Source of the DNA: Theristus sp. LFF4_11
Lineage: Eukaryota > Nematoda > Chromadorea > Monhysterida > Xyalidae
DNA: 64,000 bases
Direction of reading: 5' to 3'
Assembly (NCBI GenBank): GCA_030248135.1
Contig: JASANC010001631.1
Location: forward strand, 1-64,000
Shown: one piece after another, positions 42,146 through 52,463 of the stretch
Layout: every line of letters starts with the position of its first letter
How positions within the stretch are numbered: the first letter of the stretch is position 1
The notes under the pieces: model-generated
Told to the model about the DNA's origin: nothing
The model's database searches: none
The model's input: the letters and a program-made list of their open reading frames with translations, nothing else
Program-made: the position numbers and the translations under genes

Positions 42146-43623
42146 GATGCTACGCGTGCAACGAACCTGGTCACACGTTCCGTCAATGCACAACACTGAA
42201 CGCCGTGAATTCGCAGCTACAAAATGTGACGATTGGTCTGCTTCAAATCAAACATCAGAAGCCGCACACCAACACGTTGCCGTATCTGTCGGTCGAACTG
42301 AACGGGGTGAGATGCCGTGCGCTGCGTGATTCGGGTGCAGAAGTGAATGTCGTGCCAGCCGCCTTGCTCGATCGTATCCGAGCGACAACAGGGAAGCGAC
42401 CGAAGATCCAGAAATGCGATGTTGTCGGAGTTAGTCTACTCGGAGGTGCGAGTATTCGATTCAGTGGACGAACGAGATTGTGGGCAAGATCTGGAAACAA
42501 AAACACGCACGCCGACTTCTACGTGTTGCCAACGGGGAAAGAGAACGACTGCGAGCATCTGGTGTTTGGCAGGCCGATGGAGAGCGTGTGGAGCGCTGGA
42601 TGTGCTGATGCTTGCTGTGCGCCGCCAGTTGAAGTGGACGAAGTGCCGTATTTGCTGCCGGAAGATCAACAGCACGCCGAGTTGCCGAACAGCGACAGTC
42701 GTTTGGCTGGAAAAATGCTGAAGCTACTGGTTGCAGAGGGCATGTCGAAAGCGGAGGCAATGGAGTGCACGATGGAGGTGTTGAAACGGCAACTATCACC
42801 ACGACAACAGCTTGATGGCGAACGTCTGTCTTCGATGGAACATGGTTGTGTACCAACTTGGCAGCGGATGGACAAAGCCGGAAGCCGCTTCGAAGGTCAA
42901 CGAGTGTTTGTGTATGGCGCTGAAGCAGCGTTGAGCAGGCCGTTTCAGTTCGAAGGATGTTCGCTTGGTCCGTTTGTAGTGCTCGCTGAAGAACCGACAC
43001 ACAAATGGGTGGAAGTGATGCGATCTGATGGCTGTGAGATGGATTCGATCTGGGTGCGAAAAGAAAAACTGCGAAGCGTGGCACCAGAGCTGAAGGAGTC
43101 AAGTGCAGTATGGTCGACGGAGATGCGTTACAACGAGGCCGAGCAACGTTACGTGCTTACGGCTAAAGTACCAACACGTGAAGCATCCATGGAATCGCTG
43201 TCAGTGGAAGATCGGGCTATCGAAAGCAGTGACGCAGAGGACCAACTAGAACTGACCGAGACTGCTGCTTCTGTGCATCGGCTCAATGGCTTGGCAACTC
43301 GCACGACCGACAGCTCCAGCGATGAGGACGAAACGACCGACAGCTCCACTGATGAAGACGAAATGGTTGACGACGGCCGAAACTTGTTGCGATTTGTTAC
43401 AAACAAAGCGGACGATTGTGGCAAGCTGCAGAAGAGCGCCTGTGCAACAGCGAAACGTCAGGAAGACGATGTTCGTGTGCGTGAACGGCGATGCTTCAGT
43501 TGCAAAGATCTTGGCCACACGTTGCTGTTTTGTCCGAAACGAGCAGCTGTGTATTCGGCGGTGCCAAGAAAGATCGCTGGTGACTTTGATGCAAGCGGTG
43601 GTGTCGTGGTGCGAAGGGCTTAA
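42091..43623 (+). CDS. nucleocapsid zinc knuckle and retropepsin-like protease of the LTR retroelement
   Basis: The frame is -1 relative to gag. Residues about 19-32 form a CCHC knuckle (CYACNEPGHTFRQC). A retropepsin core follows with RALRDSGAEVNVVP (catalytic Asp in DSG, near 42330-42345), then LLGGASIRFSGRT and FYVLPTG; HLVFGRPM is in the position of the family's second conserved block. The remaining ~300 residues are unlike RT. They include an acidic Ser/Asp repeat (TTDSSSDEDE, TTDSSTDEDE). A second CCHC knuckle, CFSCKDLGHTLLFC, lies near the C-terminus. A knuckle after the protease is unusual, since Gag knuckles normally precede it. The ORF ends in a TAA at 43621-43623, with no polymerase domain after it. 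The ATG at 42091 may not be used if frameshifting feeds this frame. Confidence 0.8.
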   Translation: MGPQHGIYRGEGRNAADIRCYACNEPGHTFRQCTTLNAVNSQLQNVTIGLLQIKHQKPHTNTLPYLSVELNGVRCRALRDSGAEVNVVPAALLDRIRATTGKRPKIQKCDVVGVSLLGGASIRFSGRTRLWARSGNKNTHADFYVLPTGKENDCEHLVFGRPMESVWSAGCADACCAPPVEVDEVPYLLPEDQQHAELPNSDSRLAGKMLKLLVAEGMSKAEAMECTMEVLKRQLSPRQQLDGERLSSMEHGCVPTWQRMDKAGSRFEGQRVFVYGAEAALSRPFQFEGCSLGPFVVLAEEPTHKWVEVMRSDGCEMDSIWVRKEKLRSVAPELKESSAVWSTEMRYNEAEQRYVLTAKVPTREASMESLSVEDRAIESSDAEDQLELTETAASVHRLNGLATRTTDSSSDEDETTDSSTDEDEMVDDGRNLLRFVTNKADDCGKLQKSACATAKRQEDDVRVRERRCFSCKDLGHTLLFCPKRAAVYSAVPRKIAGDFDASGGVVVRRA

Positions 43624-46074
43624 GATGGAGGAGAAACGAGAGACCGAGGAAAGATTGGAAAACCAACAGCCACTGTTTTGTTTCGTTGCTGCCAATGGAC
43701 GCCGCTGTTATCGTCTTACTTCATTGTTTTGTTTGACTGGGCTTGGATGGTCGGTATATCCAGCAGCTGCCAAGTTCCATGTCGTTTTTGCCAATTTCTG
43801 GATAGTTGGCGGCGAAATTCAGCAGCAGCAGTAAAAGCGTAAATGGAATTGTTTGGAGCGACTGAAACACCTGGGAGCAGCCGGCGAATCTGATATTTTG
43901 TTCGATTATACCATCAACAGTTATGGAACAACAGAGTAAACGTCGCAACGCAATAGAGTTGTCTGTCCGGAAGATTTTCTGCTCGACTGAAACGCCGATG
44001 ACAATTGCCCACTTCAGAATTCGAGAGCCACAAATTTGCCGGCAAAACAGCAGTTGCTTTTGGATGGTGCGTTGATTGTGACGATCGTCAGTTCAGTCGT
44101 TGCACGGAAAGGAGACAAAAGGTGTTAGAGCGCTGTCGTCTGCACGATGGGGATGGATCTGCTTTGTCATGGAGGACAATGTTGAGCAGGGCACGTAAAA
44201 TCCACTGACGCGCTACTAAATGGAGTGAGCCAATGGAGTGGTGGGCAGCTTTAAATCCACCGGTGGTCACTTTGTCGAGTGTATAGCGCCAGCTCCAGTT
44301 TGGTTTGCGACAACGGCGGTGATGGTGGATGGCCTGAGGACCAACGATTAGTCTGACATCAAAAATGCAGTTTTCATCTTGTGCAGCGCATGGAAGTTTG
44401 CTGTGGTGTGACCTGGCCAGTCATAGCCCTGCAAAAACACCGCGTGTCTGCTTGATTCTAATGTTGGTGAATTGGAGTGACGACAACTGAAGATGTTACA
44501 ATCGACTTCTGTGATGAACGGTTGCTGTTGTGTGGTTCTGCATTCTGAATTTGCATGACAGCATCAAACTAAATGGTTGCAGATGCAGGAGCAGCGATCT
44601 GAGGTCGGAAAACAGCAGTACGAGGCCATGGAGGGCTTGAAATCGGCGACGATGGATGGACGATTGGAGTCTGTGAGCGTCGAGCACGAAGGCCATGAGC
44701 ATGGAGGCTTTTGGTCATCGAGGTGGATGGATGGACGAGCGGTGAGATGCGGATGGCGACGAAAAATAATGGAGTTCAAGTTCGCAAACACTGAGCAGTT
44801 GTGGTTGCGCCGGGGTCGTCGCAAGCTGAAAGGGGGACGGTGGTGGATTCGAAGCGTCGGGAACCCCCGTTTTCATCCTGGGGAGAGGGTGACTGTTATC
44901 GATGATCGTCGATTTTCAACTGCAACTGTTCAACAGCAATTCATTCAGCAATTCAACAGAACAATAACATTTCAGCAATGGAACAATAAATAATTCAATT
45001 GTCGAGCTACTGAAATGGTGATTTATTCGTATGGTAAGAGTAAACAGGTTTAATGGTAGTTCAGGTGTTTTCAGTCAGTAAAATTTTCTTGAGTTTTAAA
45101 TTCAGCCTGTTTGTGTTCTTCAATGTTTCCTCGGGTCTCAGAAATCTCAATTGTTTGTTTTATTTTGCCGTTTGGGTTTCCGCTTTTTGGTTTGTTCGTT
45201 TAAATCACTGGCCACCTTTCAGTAACAGTTTCGTCAATGTCAAACAAAATTTTGAATTTGTTTCGCAGTTCATTATTTTCAGTATTTTTGATTTGTTTTG
45301 TCAAGTTGCGAGGCCCCCGGTACAGAAGTTGTTTGGATTGTTTCGAGAGGGGCGGTAAAAACTTGTTGGGTTGCATTAAAAAGTAGTTTAGCTTTGTATC
45401 AAATATGTTGTAATTGTTTTCAAGTTTTCCAGTTTTGTAGTTTCATGGTATTGATTTTTTTCGGGTCTTTGCAGTTCATGAATTTTAGGTTTTCCGTGTT
45501 TGCGGTTCAAGGTTTCAAGTTTGTGTAAATTTCAAGGTTTTCAGGCAACAGTGATTCTAACAGTTTGTTTTGTTTCATGTTTCCGGTAGATTGATTGTTT
45601 GGTTGAAATGTGGGTGTAATTTGGTAACCTTGTGTTTCGTTTTGTTTGTATTATTCAGGAGCTTGTGCAGGCCTCTGGCATGTTCTCGTGGTTGCGTAGG
45701 ATTCCGACACTCGGCTACGTAGGGAGAAAATCGTCGCGAGGTCGCTCCGTATGGGGGAGTAGGGTCCTGTAATGGCCTACTTAAGCCTCGTGCTTGGGCT
45801 TTGTGACGGTGGCCTCTGTGCGTGCTGAGAGTGTGCGGGTTGACTGCGTATAACAGGGTGCGTGCGTGCAGACGCTAAGCTACTCTTTTCTGAGTAATAA
45901 TTGTGGTCTTGTTTAATTGGTTAACGCTTCTGCGTTCTCGATGCTGTTTGGTTGTGATTTGAGTTTTGTTGTTTTATTGAGGCTGTTCTGGACGTGCGTT
46001 CAGCCGAACCGACACTTCATTAACCGGCACCGTCTTGTCGTGACAGTGGCAGTCACGAAGTGAAGGGGAGATAC
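43624..46074 (+). other. non-coding 3' half of the LTR element, with an internal older LTR remnant
   Basis: No RT, RNase H or integrase motif seen. A 138-codon frame at 44577-44993 has more GGCCATGGAGG-type units but no known domain. At about 45695-45845 the sequence resembles the polypurine tract and LTR start of the 60-62 kb element (CACTCGGCTACGTAGGGAG, CTCCGTATGGGGGAGTAGGG, then TGTAATGGCCTACTTAAGCC). This indicates an older LTR edge inside this element, 300 bp before the real 3' LTR. Confidence 0.65.
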
Positions 46075-46482
46075 TGTAATGGCATGTTTAAGCAGCCGCC
46101 TTTTTGTGTACCTTTTTGTGTGTGCAGGTTGTTGGGTTACGGTGTTTGTCGTGTTATAAGGGCTGGGAGCGTGTTTTATTTGCCCAGTCCACCAGTTTTA
46201 TTGTTTGTTCGTTTCGTTGTATCAAGGTCCCGTTTTGCTAACCATCTCATTGTTTCGTACTAAAAAGTGAATTGACCGGATTAACGAAGTAAAAGGAAAG
46301 AAAAGAGGACTGGCCGTTTTATCGACGAGTTGAATAATAACAACAAAAGAAATTGATATTTAATTGTGAGACACACACACACACGCATACATCCTTGTCA
46401 CGCACACGTCTTCAAACACAACCGCTCGGATTGTTTCGGCAGTCTAGAGTGATAATCATTACATCTAAGGAGGTCCATTTCA
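46075..46482 (+). repeat. 3' LTR
   Basis: 408-bp copy of 40358-40765 with the same ends. Followed by the GAAC target duplication. Confidence 0.95.
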
Positions 46483-46486
46483 GAAC

Positions 46487-48852
46487 TCAATATTGTTTTT
46501 CAGCTGGCACTCGATTTCTGTCAGAAATAACAGCAAATGCAATTATTCAAAAATACGCATAAAGCAAATGTTCAAACAAAACAATATAAAAACCGTTTTT
46601 TACCGCAATTCAAAATCATGAAAGCAAGCCGAATCAGAATGCTTTCAAAAAATGTGTCGTGCATTTGAGTGAAGTGAACAAAACAGAAATAATAGAATAC
46701 AAATAAAAAAGGGAAAAAAAGAAAATACTACAATGGTACAGTGCGTACGTTTTGCTGTCCGTGAGACTTTGCAAACGTAAAGAAGCCAAATGAGAGGACA
46801 CAGGCAGCGTGTCAGAAATCGGAAAACGTTTGATCAAAAGTTTTCTGAACCCAAACTTTCAGCAAAAACTTCGATGCAATTGCTGAAGCGGTAACTTGGC
46901 TCAATGGTAAGTCGTTGACTCTCGGAAACAATTGTGCGAATTATTTTTTTGTACCTATTATTCAACATCTTTCCGCACGTCAATAAGTCAGTAAAAATTG
47001 AAAAAAATCACCATATGAATCACATGTTGGCAATAACGAACGATTTTACTTACTGTATATCGTAATAATCTCATTTAACAAAGCGTGTTCACATAAAACT
47101 TTTTTGACCGCGTCAACGTTGGAAGTGCACCAATTTGTTGCCCAAATATGCATGTCCACATGCCGCCCTATATTAGCGTTTTCATCAAATTCCAGAGCAA
47201 TCACACGAGCACGCATACGTGCTTGCGCCTGCCGTCTCTAAAGAGCTCGTGCGAGCTCGTGGGACATCAACAGCATTCCCTGTGTGTTTGGTAGACGTGA
47301 TTTCAGTGGGACACGAAAATTGGTAATACACGTCTATATCTGTACACCGGTATATGCGTTTTATGGGTCAGCTTTTTCTCGTTTCTCCACAAAAACTTTT
47401 CCCTCAATAAGCTGGCTTATCCAATTAAAAAAACGGACCGAAATGCAAAGGCATAATACAGAGAAATTATGCGTTGCTTTGCTATCGCCTTTCAGTTCGA
47501 TATATTGTTTTAGAGCCTCGGTTTTATTTTGATTGCTTTTCACTTGAAGCGCCTTCTGTTCTGCACAGTAGTCTCCAGAGACGTATTGAGTACACATTCG
47601 AATTAGGATTGGGCGTTCAGCTCCACACTCAATTGTGGGCGCGTCTGGCGCACAGAAACTGGACGCTTCTCGGAGTTCATCTGGTCGTTGTTTTGTCGCT
47701 GTGTCAACGTGAAACTGCATTTGGCAAACATGCCCATCGAGCACACGAGCACTGCTGCGCCGAGGCCACTGACGCATGATTGCAAAAGTGAGTCCGGCTG
47801 AGGCAGGCGCGTTTTTTCTCGCCGCTTGTTTATAATTTGTCTCTGCCACGACGCACGCAAACGCGGTGGCACGCGCTCTGTTGCTGGCACCAATTGTCAG
47901 ACTTCCACTGTGCGTGCTTATCAAGTCATCCCACTTTGAAATGACAGCCGTTTGTTTTCAGGAAAATCAGAAGCCGATTCTGCAAAATCTATGGAATTTC
48001 AGCTCCCCTCCTTTGGATTGCGTTAAACTTATCAAAACGTGCATTGTTTTGGCTCACATCGGTTTCAATACTCTAAAGAAGGTATCTATACGTAATTTAT
48101 GGGAAATATGGAAAATGGAAATTATATGAGATTCATTGTCCAGCTTACATTGTGAGTTGAGATGCAGTAAGAAGCATCTTTCAAACATTCTGATGTTAGC
48201 CACTGAGATCTCCTTACTTATCTATTATATCTAGATACTAATCCTAAAAAATTTACTGTAATGTGATAAAATTCAGTTCGCTACATATGTACGCCTGCGC
48301 GACAATTTGAAATCAGCAAAACTGAACGTAATCTACCAACAGAGTTTTGCAAATAAATGACAAAAGATTTGATTATTTTTTCAGAAATACATACCAATCA
48401 TATTTTTAAATTCATATTCGGACTACGTCCGTGAGCGAAACAGCGCGTTCAGTTTTCAACTGTGTGGCTTTTCCGCGCATCATTCACCGCCTCCTTCGCA
48501 CGAAATGATTAACGGGATCTCAGTGTGGTTATAGTTCCTTGAATTAGTTTCATCTCACACGAGTCTGTTGGAAGAAAGCTCCCAAGACCCACCCAACTTA
48601 CAGTATGACCGTTTAAACATGGCAGCTTTTTTTCAGGGTGCAAGGAGCGCGCGAAATTTTAATCAAAGAAAAAAGTTGCTCAGAAACCCAACTGCGTGTC
48701 AAATTTTACATGTTTCAGAAAATTAATTGGTAATTCGGGCTATTCTGTTCATTATTTCTACCTTTCAACACTCGATTGGCGGATATCTTATCATTTTTGA
48801 GAAAGGAAACTCCTAGTCTGCGACTAATCTCGCCTTGATTGAGACTGCCATA
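46487..48852. other. intergenic; possible tRNA-like fragment near 46886
   Basis: Mostly AT-rich without a firm gene. 46886-46930 (AACTTGGCTCAATGGTAAGT then GTTGACTC) looks like the 5' half of a tRNA or the A box of a tRNA-derived SINE; no matching 3' half follows. A candidate minus-strand exon at 47603-47768 is listed separately. Confidence 0.35.
47603..47768 (-). CDS. possible terminal exon with a membrane segment (unidentified)
   Basis: After a CAG acceptor on the minus strand the frame reads GLGAAVLVCSMGMFAKCSF, a good hydrophobic helix, then a polar tail ending LSVELNAQS and TAA. GC-rich against its surroundings, which suits an exon in this genome. Upstream exons may be further right on the same strand (see 50177-50291), but the phases do not join directly. 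Confidence 0.3.
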
Positions 48853-49311
48853 CCGTATTACCCCCATTAAACCCCCCCACCATTAATCCCCCCACCCCAC
48901 CAATAAACCCCCACCCCCCCGACCAGTTTCCGAATAATCCCCCCCACAAATAATCCCCCATGGGGGATTATTGGAGACCTGTTTGAAACACATACCCAGC
49001 GAATTCAGTGGCTGGTTGCAGTGAAAATGATGAAATTGTGCTACCAAAGGCCCCAAATAGGTGAGTTAATAGTAATTTCATCACAAAAGGCTGTTATAAA
49101 AGGAAATTTCTATGTAGAGTAGAAGTTTCTGCGACTTTCTTGCCTGCCATGCAAGGTATTTTTGCCATTTTTCAACAAACCCCCACCCCTAGAATTTTTT
49201 TGTAAATAAACCCCCCCCCCCCCAACAATAATCCCCCCCACCAATAAACCCCCACCCCTAAAAGTCGCTGACGTATTAATCCCCCATGGGGGTTTATTGG
49301 GGGTAATACGG
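48853..49311. mobile_element. C-rich TA-flanked MITE
   Basis: 459 bp. Termini CCGTATTACCCCCA(T/A)TAAACCCCC are inverted at the two ends and flanked by TA (48851-48852, 49312-49313), as for Tc1/mariner-type elements. Subterminal regions repeat AATAATCCCCCA and AATAAACCCCCACCCC. CCCCCATGGGGG palindromes occur near both inner edges (about 48956 and 49282). No coding capacity. Confidence 0.85.
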
Positions 49312-50176
49312 TATTTATTCGGCCATACTGTATACATGCCCATATAAGCCATATTTGAGCACTGTGTGGGATTTTGAAATAATTAGATGCGTTTTTCATT
49401 TTTTTCATTATGGGAGCTGGTGACTTTTCATCTGATGGGATGTTCGTTGTCTGTCATCCTTTTTTCTGTTAAAGCCACGACGAACGTCCGAGATCGTCAA
49501 AGTAAAAGTCAAGTTAAAGTCAAAGTCCATGCCCTTTGTTCAAATGAGAATCACTTTGAGTTTCAACAGCGTAAAAAACCAAGTCCATTGAAAAAGGCGG
49601 AAACTTCTATTATCTATTTTATGTGAAATGGCAAGCGCAGTGCAGTATACCTATGCCAAGATTCTGAAAAAATGGGCTTCATCGGGTGTGCGTCTGTCAC
49701 AAAATGGATTACGTCATTTGGTACCACACGGTGACCAATCACATCCCACATGCCCGATGTGTGCCTCTGTGTCTCTGTGTGTTTATTTGTGCTCTCAATC
49801 TAAAAGCGATGCGGATGTCGCAAATTATACTCGGCTGTGTCCCGACTCGTTTCGAATTGTGTCCCACGGACCCACGCATGATACCCAACAAATATGTACC
49901 TTGAACATTTTTGCGAAAGAAAAAAATGCCAGACAGTGCTGCTCTCTGAACCTGTCGTTGTCAGGCTTGAATACAGCGTCTTCATTTTATTGTAAGCTTT
50001 TTTACAAAAGTTCAAAGAAAGCCACGATTTTGACGGACCAAGCTACATTCGTATCCTTTTTGAAAACAACACACGTGGACTTTGATTTTCCACTCATATG
50101 TCCCCTTTTTTCCAGAAATCACGCATTTTGCTAGAAGCTGGAACGCTCGTGACGGATTTGGAATTTTGGAATTTAC

Positions 50177-50291
50177 AGCTTTTTGTATCGGTGTGAGTCG
50201 CCGTGGACGTGCGATATACCAGGCATTCCTTGCAGTAACGGAAGTGCGGAATTGTAGTGCAAACAACGTTCACACGACACGCACACAACGT
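50177..50291 (-). CDS. possible Cys-rich exon (unidentified)
   Basis: Between a TTATGCAG acceptor and a GTAAAT donor on the minus strand, the frame reads TLCACRVNVVCTTIPHFRYC and continues KECLVYRTSTATHTDTKS. Five cysteines in 38 residues suggest an extracellular fragment. Other exons could not be chained to it. It may belong with the membrane-type exon at 47603-47768. Confidence 0.3.
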
Positions 50292-51704
50292 CTGCATAAT
50301 AACCCGTTTTGAAATGGTAATATCAGGATTAGCTGCGGTTTGCAAAATAAATGTCTTCTATTATGATGCTCAATCGTATGGAAAGCCAGCAATTGAAGGT
50401 GCCTCACTGAAATATTTATTAAATTTTTATTTCAAACAGCTTCTCGCGCAGCATCAGAAATGTAAATGAGAATATGAAATGCTGCATCGGCTGAAAACAT
50501 ACATACAAATGTACATGTGAGTGCACACATGCAGTGTGCATGGTGAAGAAGCAAAGGCGCTGCCGGTTAGGCAGGCTATGGCATTTTTAAAAAGCCGCTG
50601 CTCCAGTTGTTGTCCTTTCACTTTGAACAAGAATAATTTACCATTTTTTGATATTAACAGTTGCTCTACGTGCAGTGCTCTAATCACATGATGCAAAGCT
50701 CATCATGCGTTTTTGTTCAGGTTTATGTACTTGCCGCTGTCACATTTTTTAATATTCATGAGCAGAACACACTACTACGCAAATGCATGTCTGCACGTGC
50801 CGAGGTGTATATTCGTTAATTTTGAAATAAATTTTATGTGTGTTTGCTTGTAGAAGAACAAACATACAAATGCTGTTACTGTTACAAATCTCTTTTTTGC
50901 TAAACAAAAGTCCAATTAGTCTACGCATGTGAGCAGTGGCCGCTGTGTGCGCTGCTGCGTCTGTGTTCATTTTTTCCATGGACACCACGAATTTTTGACG
51001 GCTTACCGAATAGAATTGAAAATCGGCGTACAAATTTTCATTCAAGTAGGCGTTTTTTCTGCATGTAGGATTGTACATAATTGGATTCATTACCGTAAAT
51101 CCGTAGATGTCTTGTTATTGTTGTTAACGAGTTTGAAGATCTAAAAATTCAAACCAACCGTAATTACATCTGCGAGAACGCTGTTTCATTTGAAAAGAAT
51201 GGTCCTGGCATTGGACTTTTTTTGAAACAGAATTTTGTTCCTTGTTTGCTGCGTGGTCTTGCGACAAGAATCATGCATGTTTCCGTTGTCAACAGTTTGT
51301 TCCCACTTTCCATAATATCAGTGCGTTTACGGCGCCAGTTTTTTCTTGTTCTGCACGTGCACATGTTTTTGAAATTATCATTGGGTGACTCTGTTTTGCG
51401 AGTGATAAGCACACGCAGGATTGCATGATTGTTTACAAGACGCAGGCGCAATTTCATTAGCACCTTCACCGATTCGTTCGTGTCAGTGTCTCTGTGTGAA
51501 TGACAACGTCTGCGCAAGCAATTCATCAAATTCGGTTAAGACACACACACAGTATCAATGGCTTATTGCGAAAGCATGCGTGTCGAAATTACGCCGTTTT
51601 CATCTCGACCTGTCATATTCATGTGCGCGCATAAAATTCACGGTTGGGAAAAGTTTCCACGATCTTCCACAGAAATGTCGGTTGGAAAGTTCAACACGCA
51701 GAAT

Positions 51705-51870
51705 TTTTTGCAACCTGCACTGCATCCTGCACTTCATTTTGCAGTGCACTGCATTTAAAAAAAAATGACTGAAACCATGACTGACTGTATTTTTTTACCG
51801 ACGCTGTGCAAAATGCAGTGCAGTTTGCAGTGCTGTGTACACAGGTGTAGGTCGTAGGATGCAGTGCAGG
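51705..51870. repeat. dispersed GCACTGCA-type repeat, copy 2
   Basis: CTGCACTGCATCCTGCACTT, GACTGACTGTATTTTTT and GCAGTGCAGTTTGCAGTGC resemble 37795-37935. Arms are partly self-complementary, as in a small MITE. Confidence 0.55.
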
Positions 51871-52463
51871 ATATGGGTGAAAAAATTACTGGGTGAAGTT
51901 TTATATAATCACAATAATCGCTCGTATGATCGCTGATTTTGTTCTGACCCTCCATTTGTTATGAACATCTATTGATAAGTGGAACATGATTTTTTGAGAC
52001 ACGATTTATTGATCTCGTGTACTGCAATTGATCTCATGTACTGCACCGCTAAGGTTTCTGGAAAACCTTGAGCTACAAAATGCAGGTGCTTTCGTCTGCG
52101 CACTACAAAGAGTCAGTGTCATAAATGGATCAGTGCATCTACATTGATTCAATAATTTATTTGACATTTCAACCAGCGTCACATGGTTTTCTGTCTCACC
52201 AAATCAGCACGGCCCATTGGCTTCCTGCGTGGGATGGCATCCCGCGCTGAACGGAAACATTTTGACCATCGTTGTTTCAGACTCGCTCACACGCAAGAAA
52301 AAAAAACAGATAAAAACGTCTTGATTCAGGAATATTTCGCTTCAACGACGAACTACTTGGTCGTGATTTTGCTGATGCTTTTGATAACGAGCACGCGAAC
52401 GTTTGACTCGACATTGCGTGCACATATACCACTGTGAACAGCTACCACTGTGACTCAACCACA

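Larger units (their letters stand above)
40358..46482 (+). mobile_element. young LTR retroelement with gag and protease, no RT/integrase (TR-GAG-like)
   Basis: Two 408-bp LTRs (40358-40765 and 46075-46482) begin TGTAATGGC and end CATTTCA. I noticed one base difference between them. A 4-bp duplication GAAC flanks the element (40354-40357, 46483-46486). The bases after the 5' LTR, GTGGAGGTCCCGCCGA, are the likely primer-binding site, and AAGTGAAGGGGAGATAC before the 3' LTR is the likely polypurine tract. The 5.3-kb interior has a gag ORF and a knuckle-protease ORF but no recognisable reverse transcriptase or integrase, so it must be mobilised in trans. The near-identical LTRs mean a very recent insertion. 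Confidence 0.93.
49314..52463. other. mostly non-coding; one candidate exon and repeat copies
   Basis: No complete gene recognised. It contains a candidate Cys-rich minus-strand exon (50177-50291) and a dispersed repeat block at 51705-51870. The remaining open frames have no splice support or motif. Confidence 0.4.

Noticed and set aside
44577..44993. 138-codon frame in the LTR element considered as a pol remnant
   Set aside because: No RT, RNase H or integrase residues; it consists of gag-type GGCCATGGAGG repeats and a basic tail.
47361..47924. 187-codon open frame on the minus strand
   Set aside because: It has no motif, and a different frame within it carries a better splice-supported exon (47603-47768). 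Its length is explained by local GC content.
49628..50134. 168-codon + frame starting MASAVQYTYAK
   Set aside because: Composition is irregular, there is no family motif, and it overlaps better minus-strand exon evidence. Probably chance.
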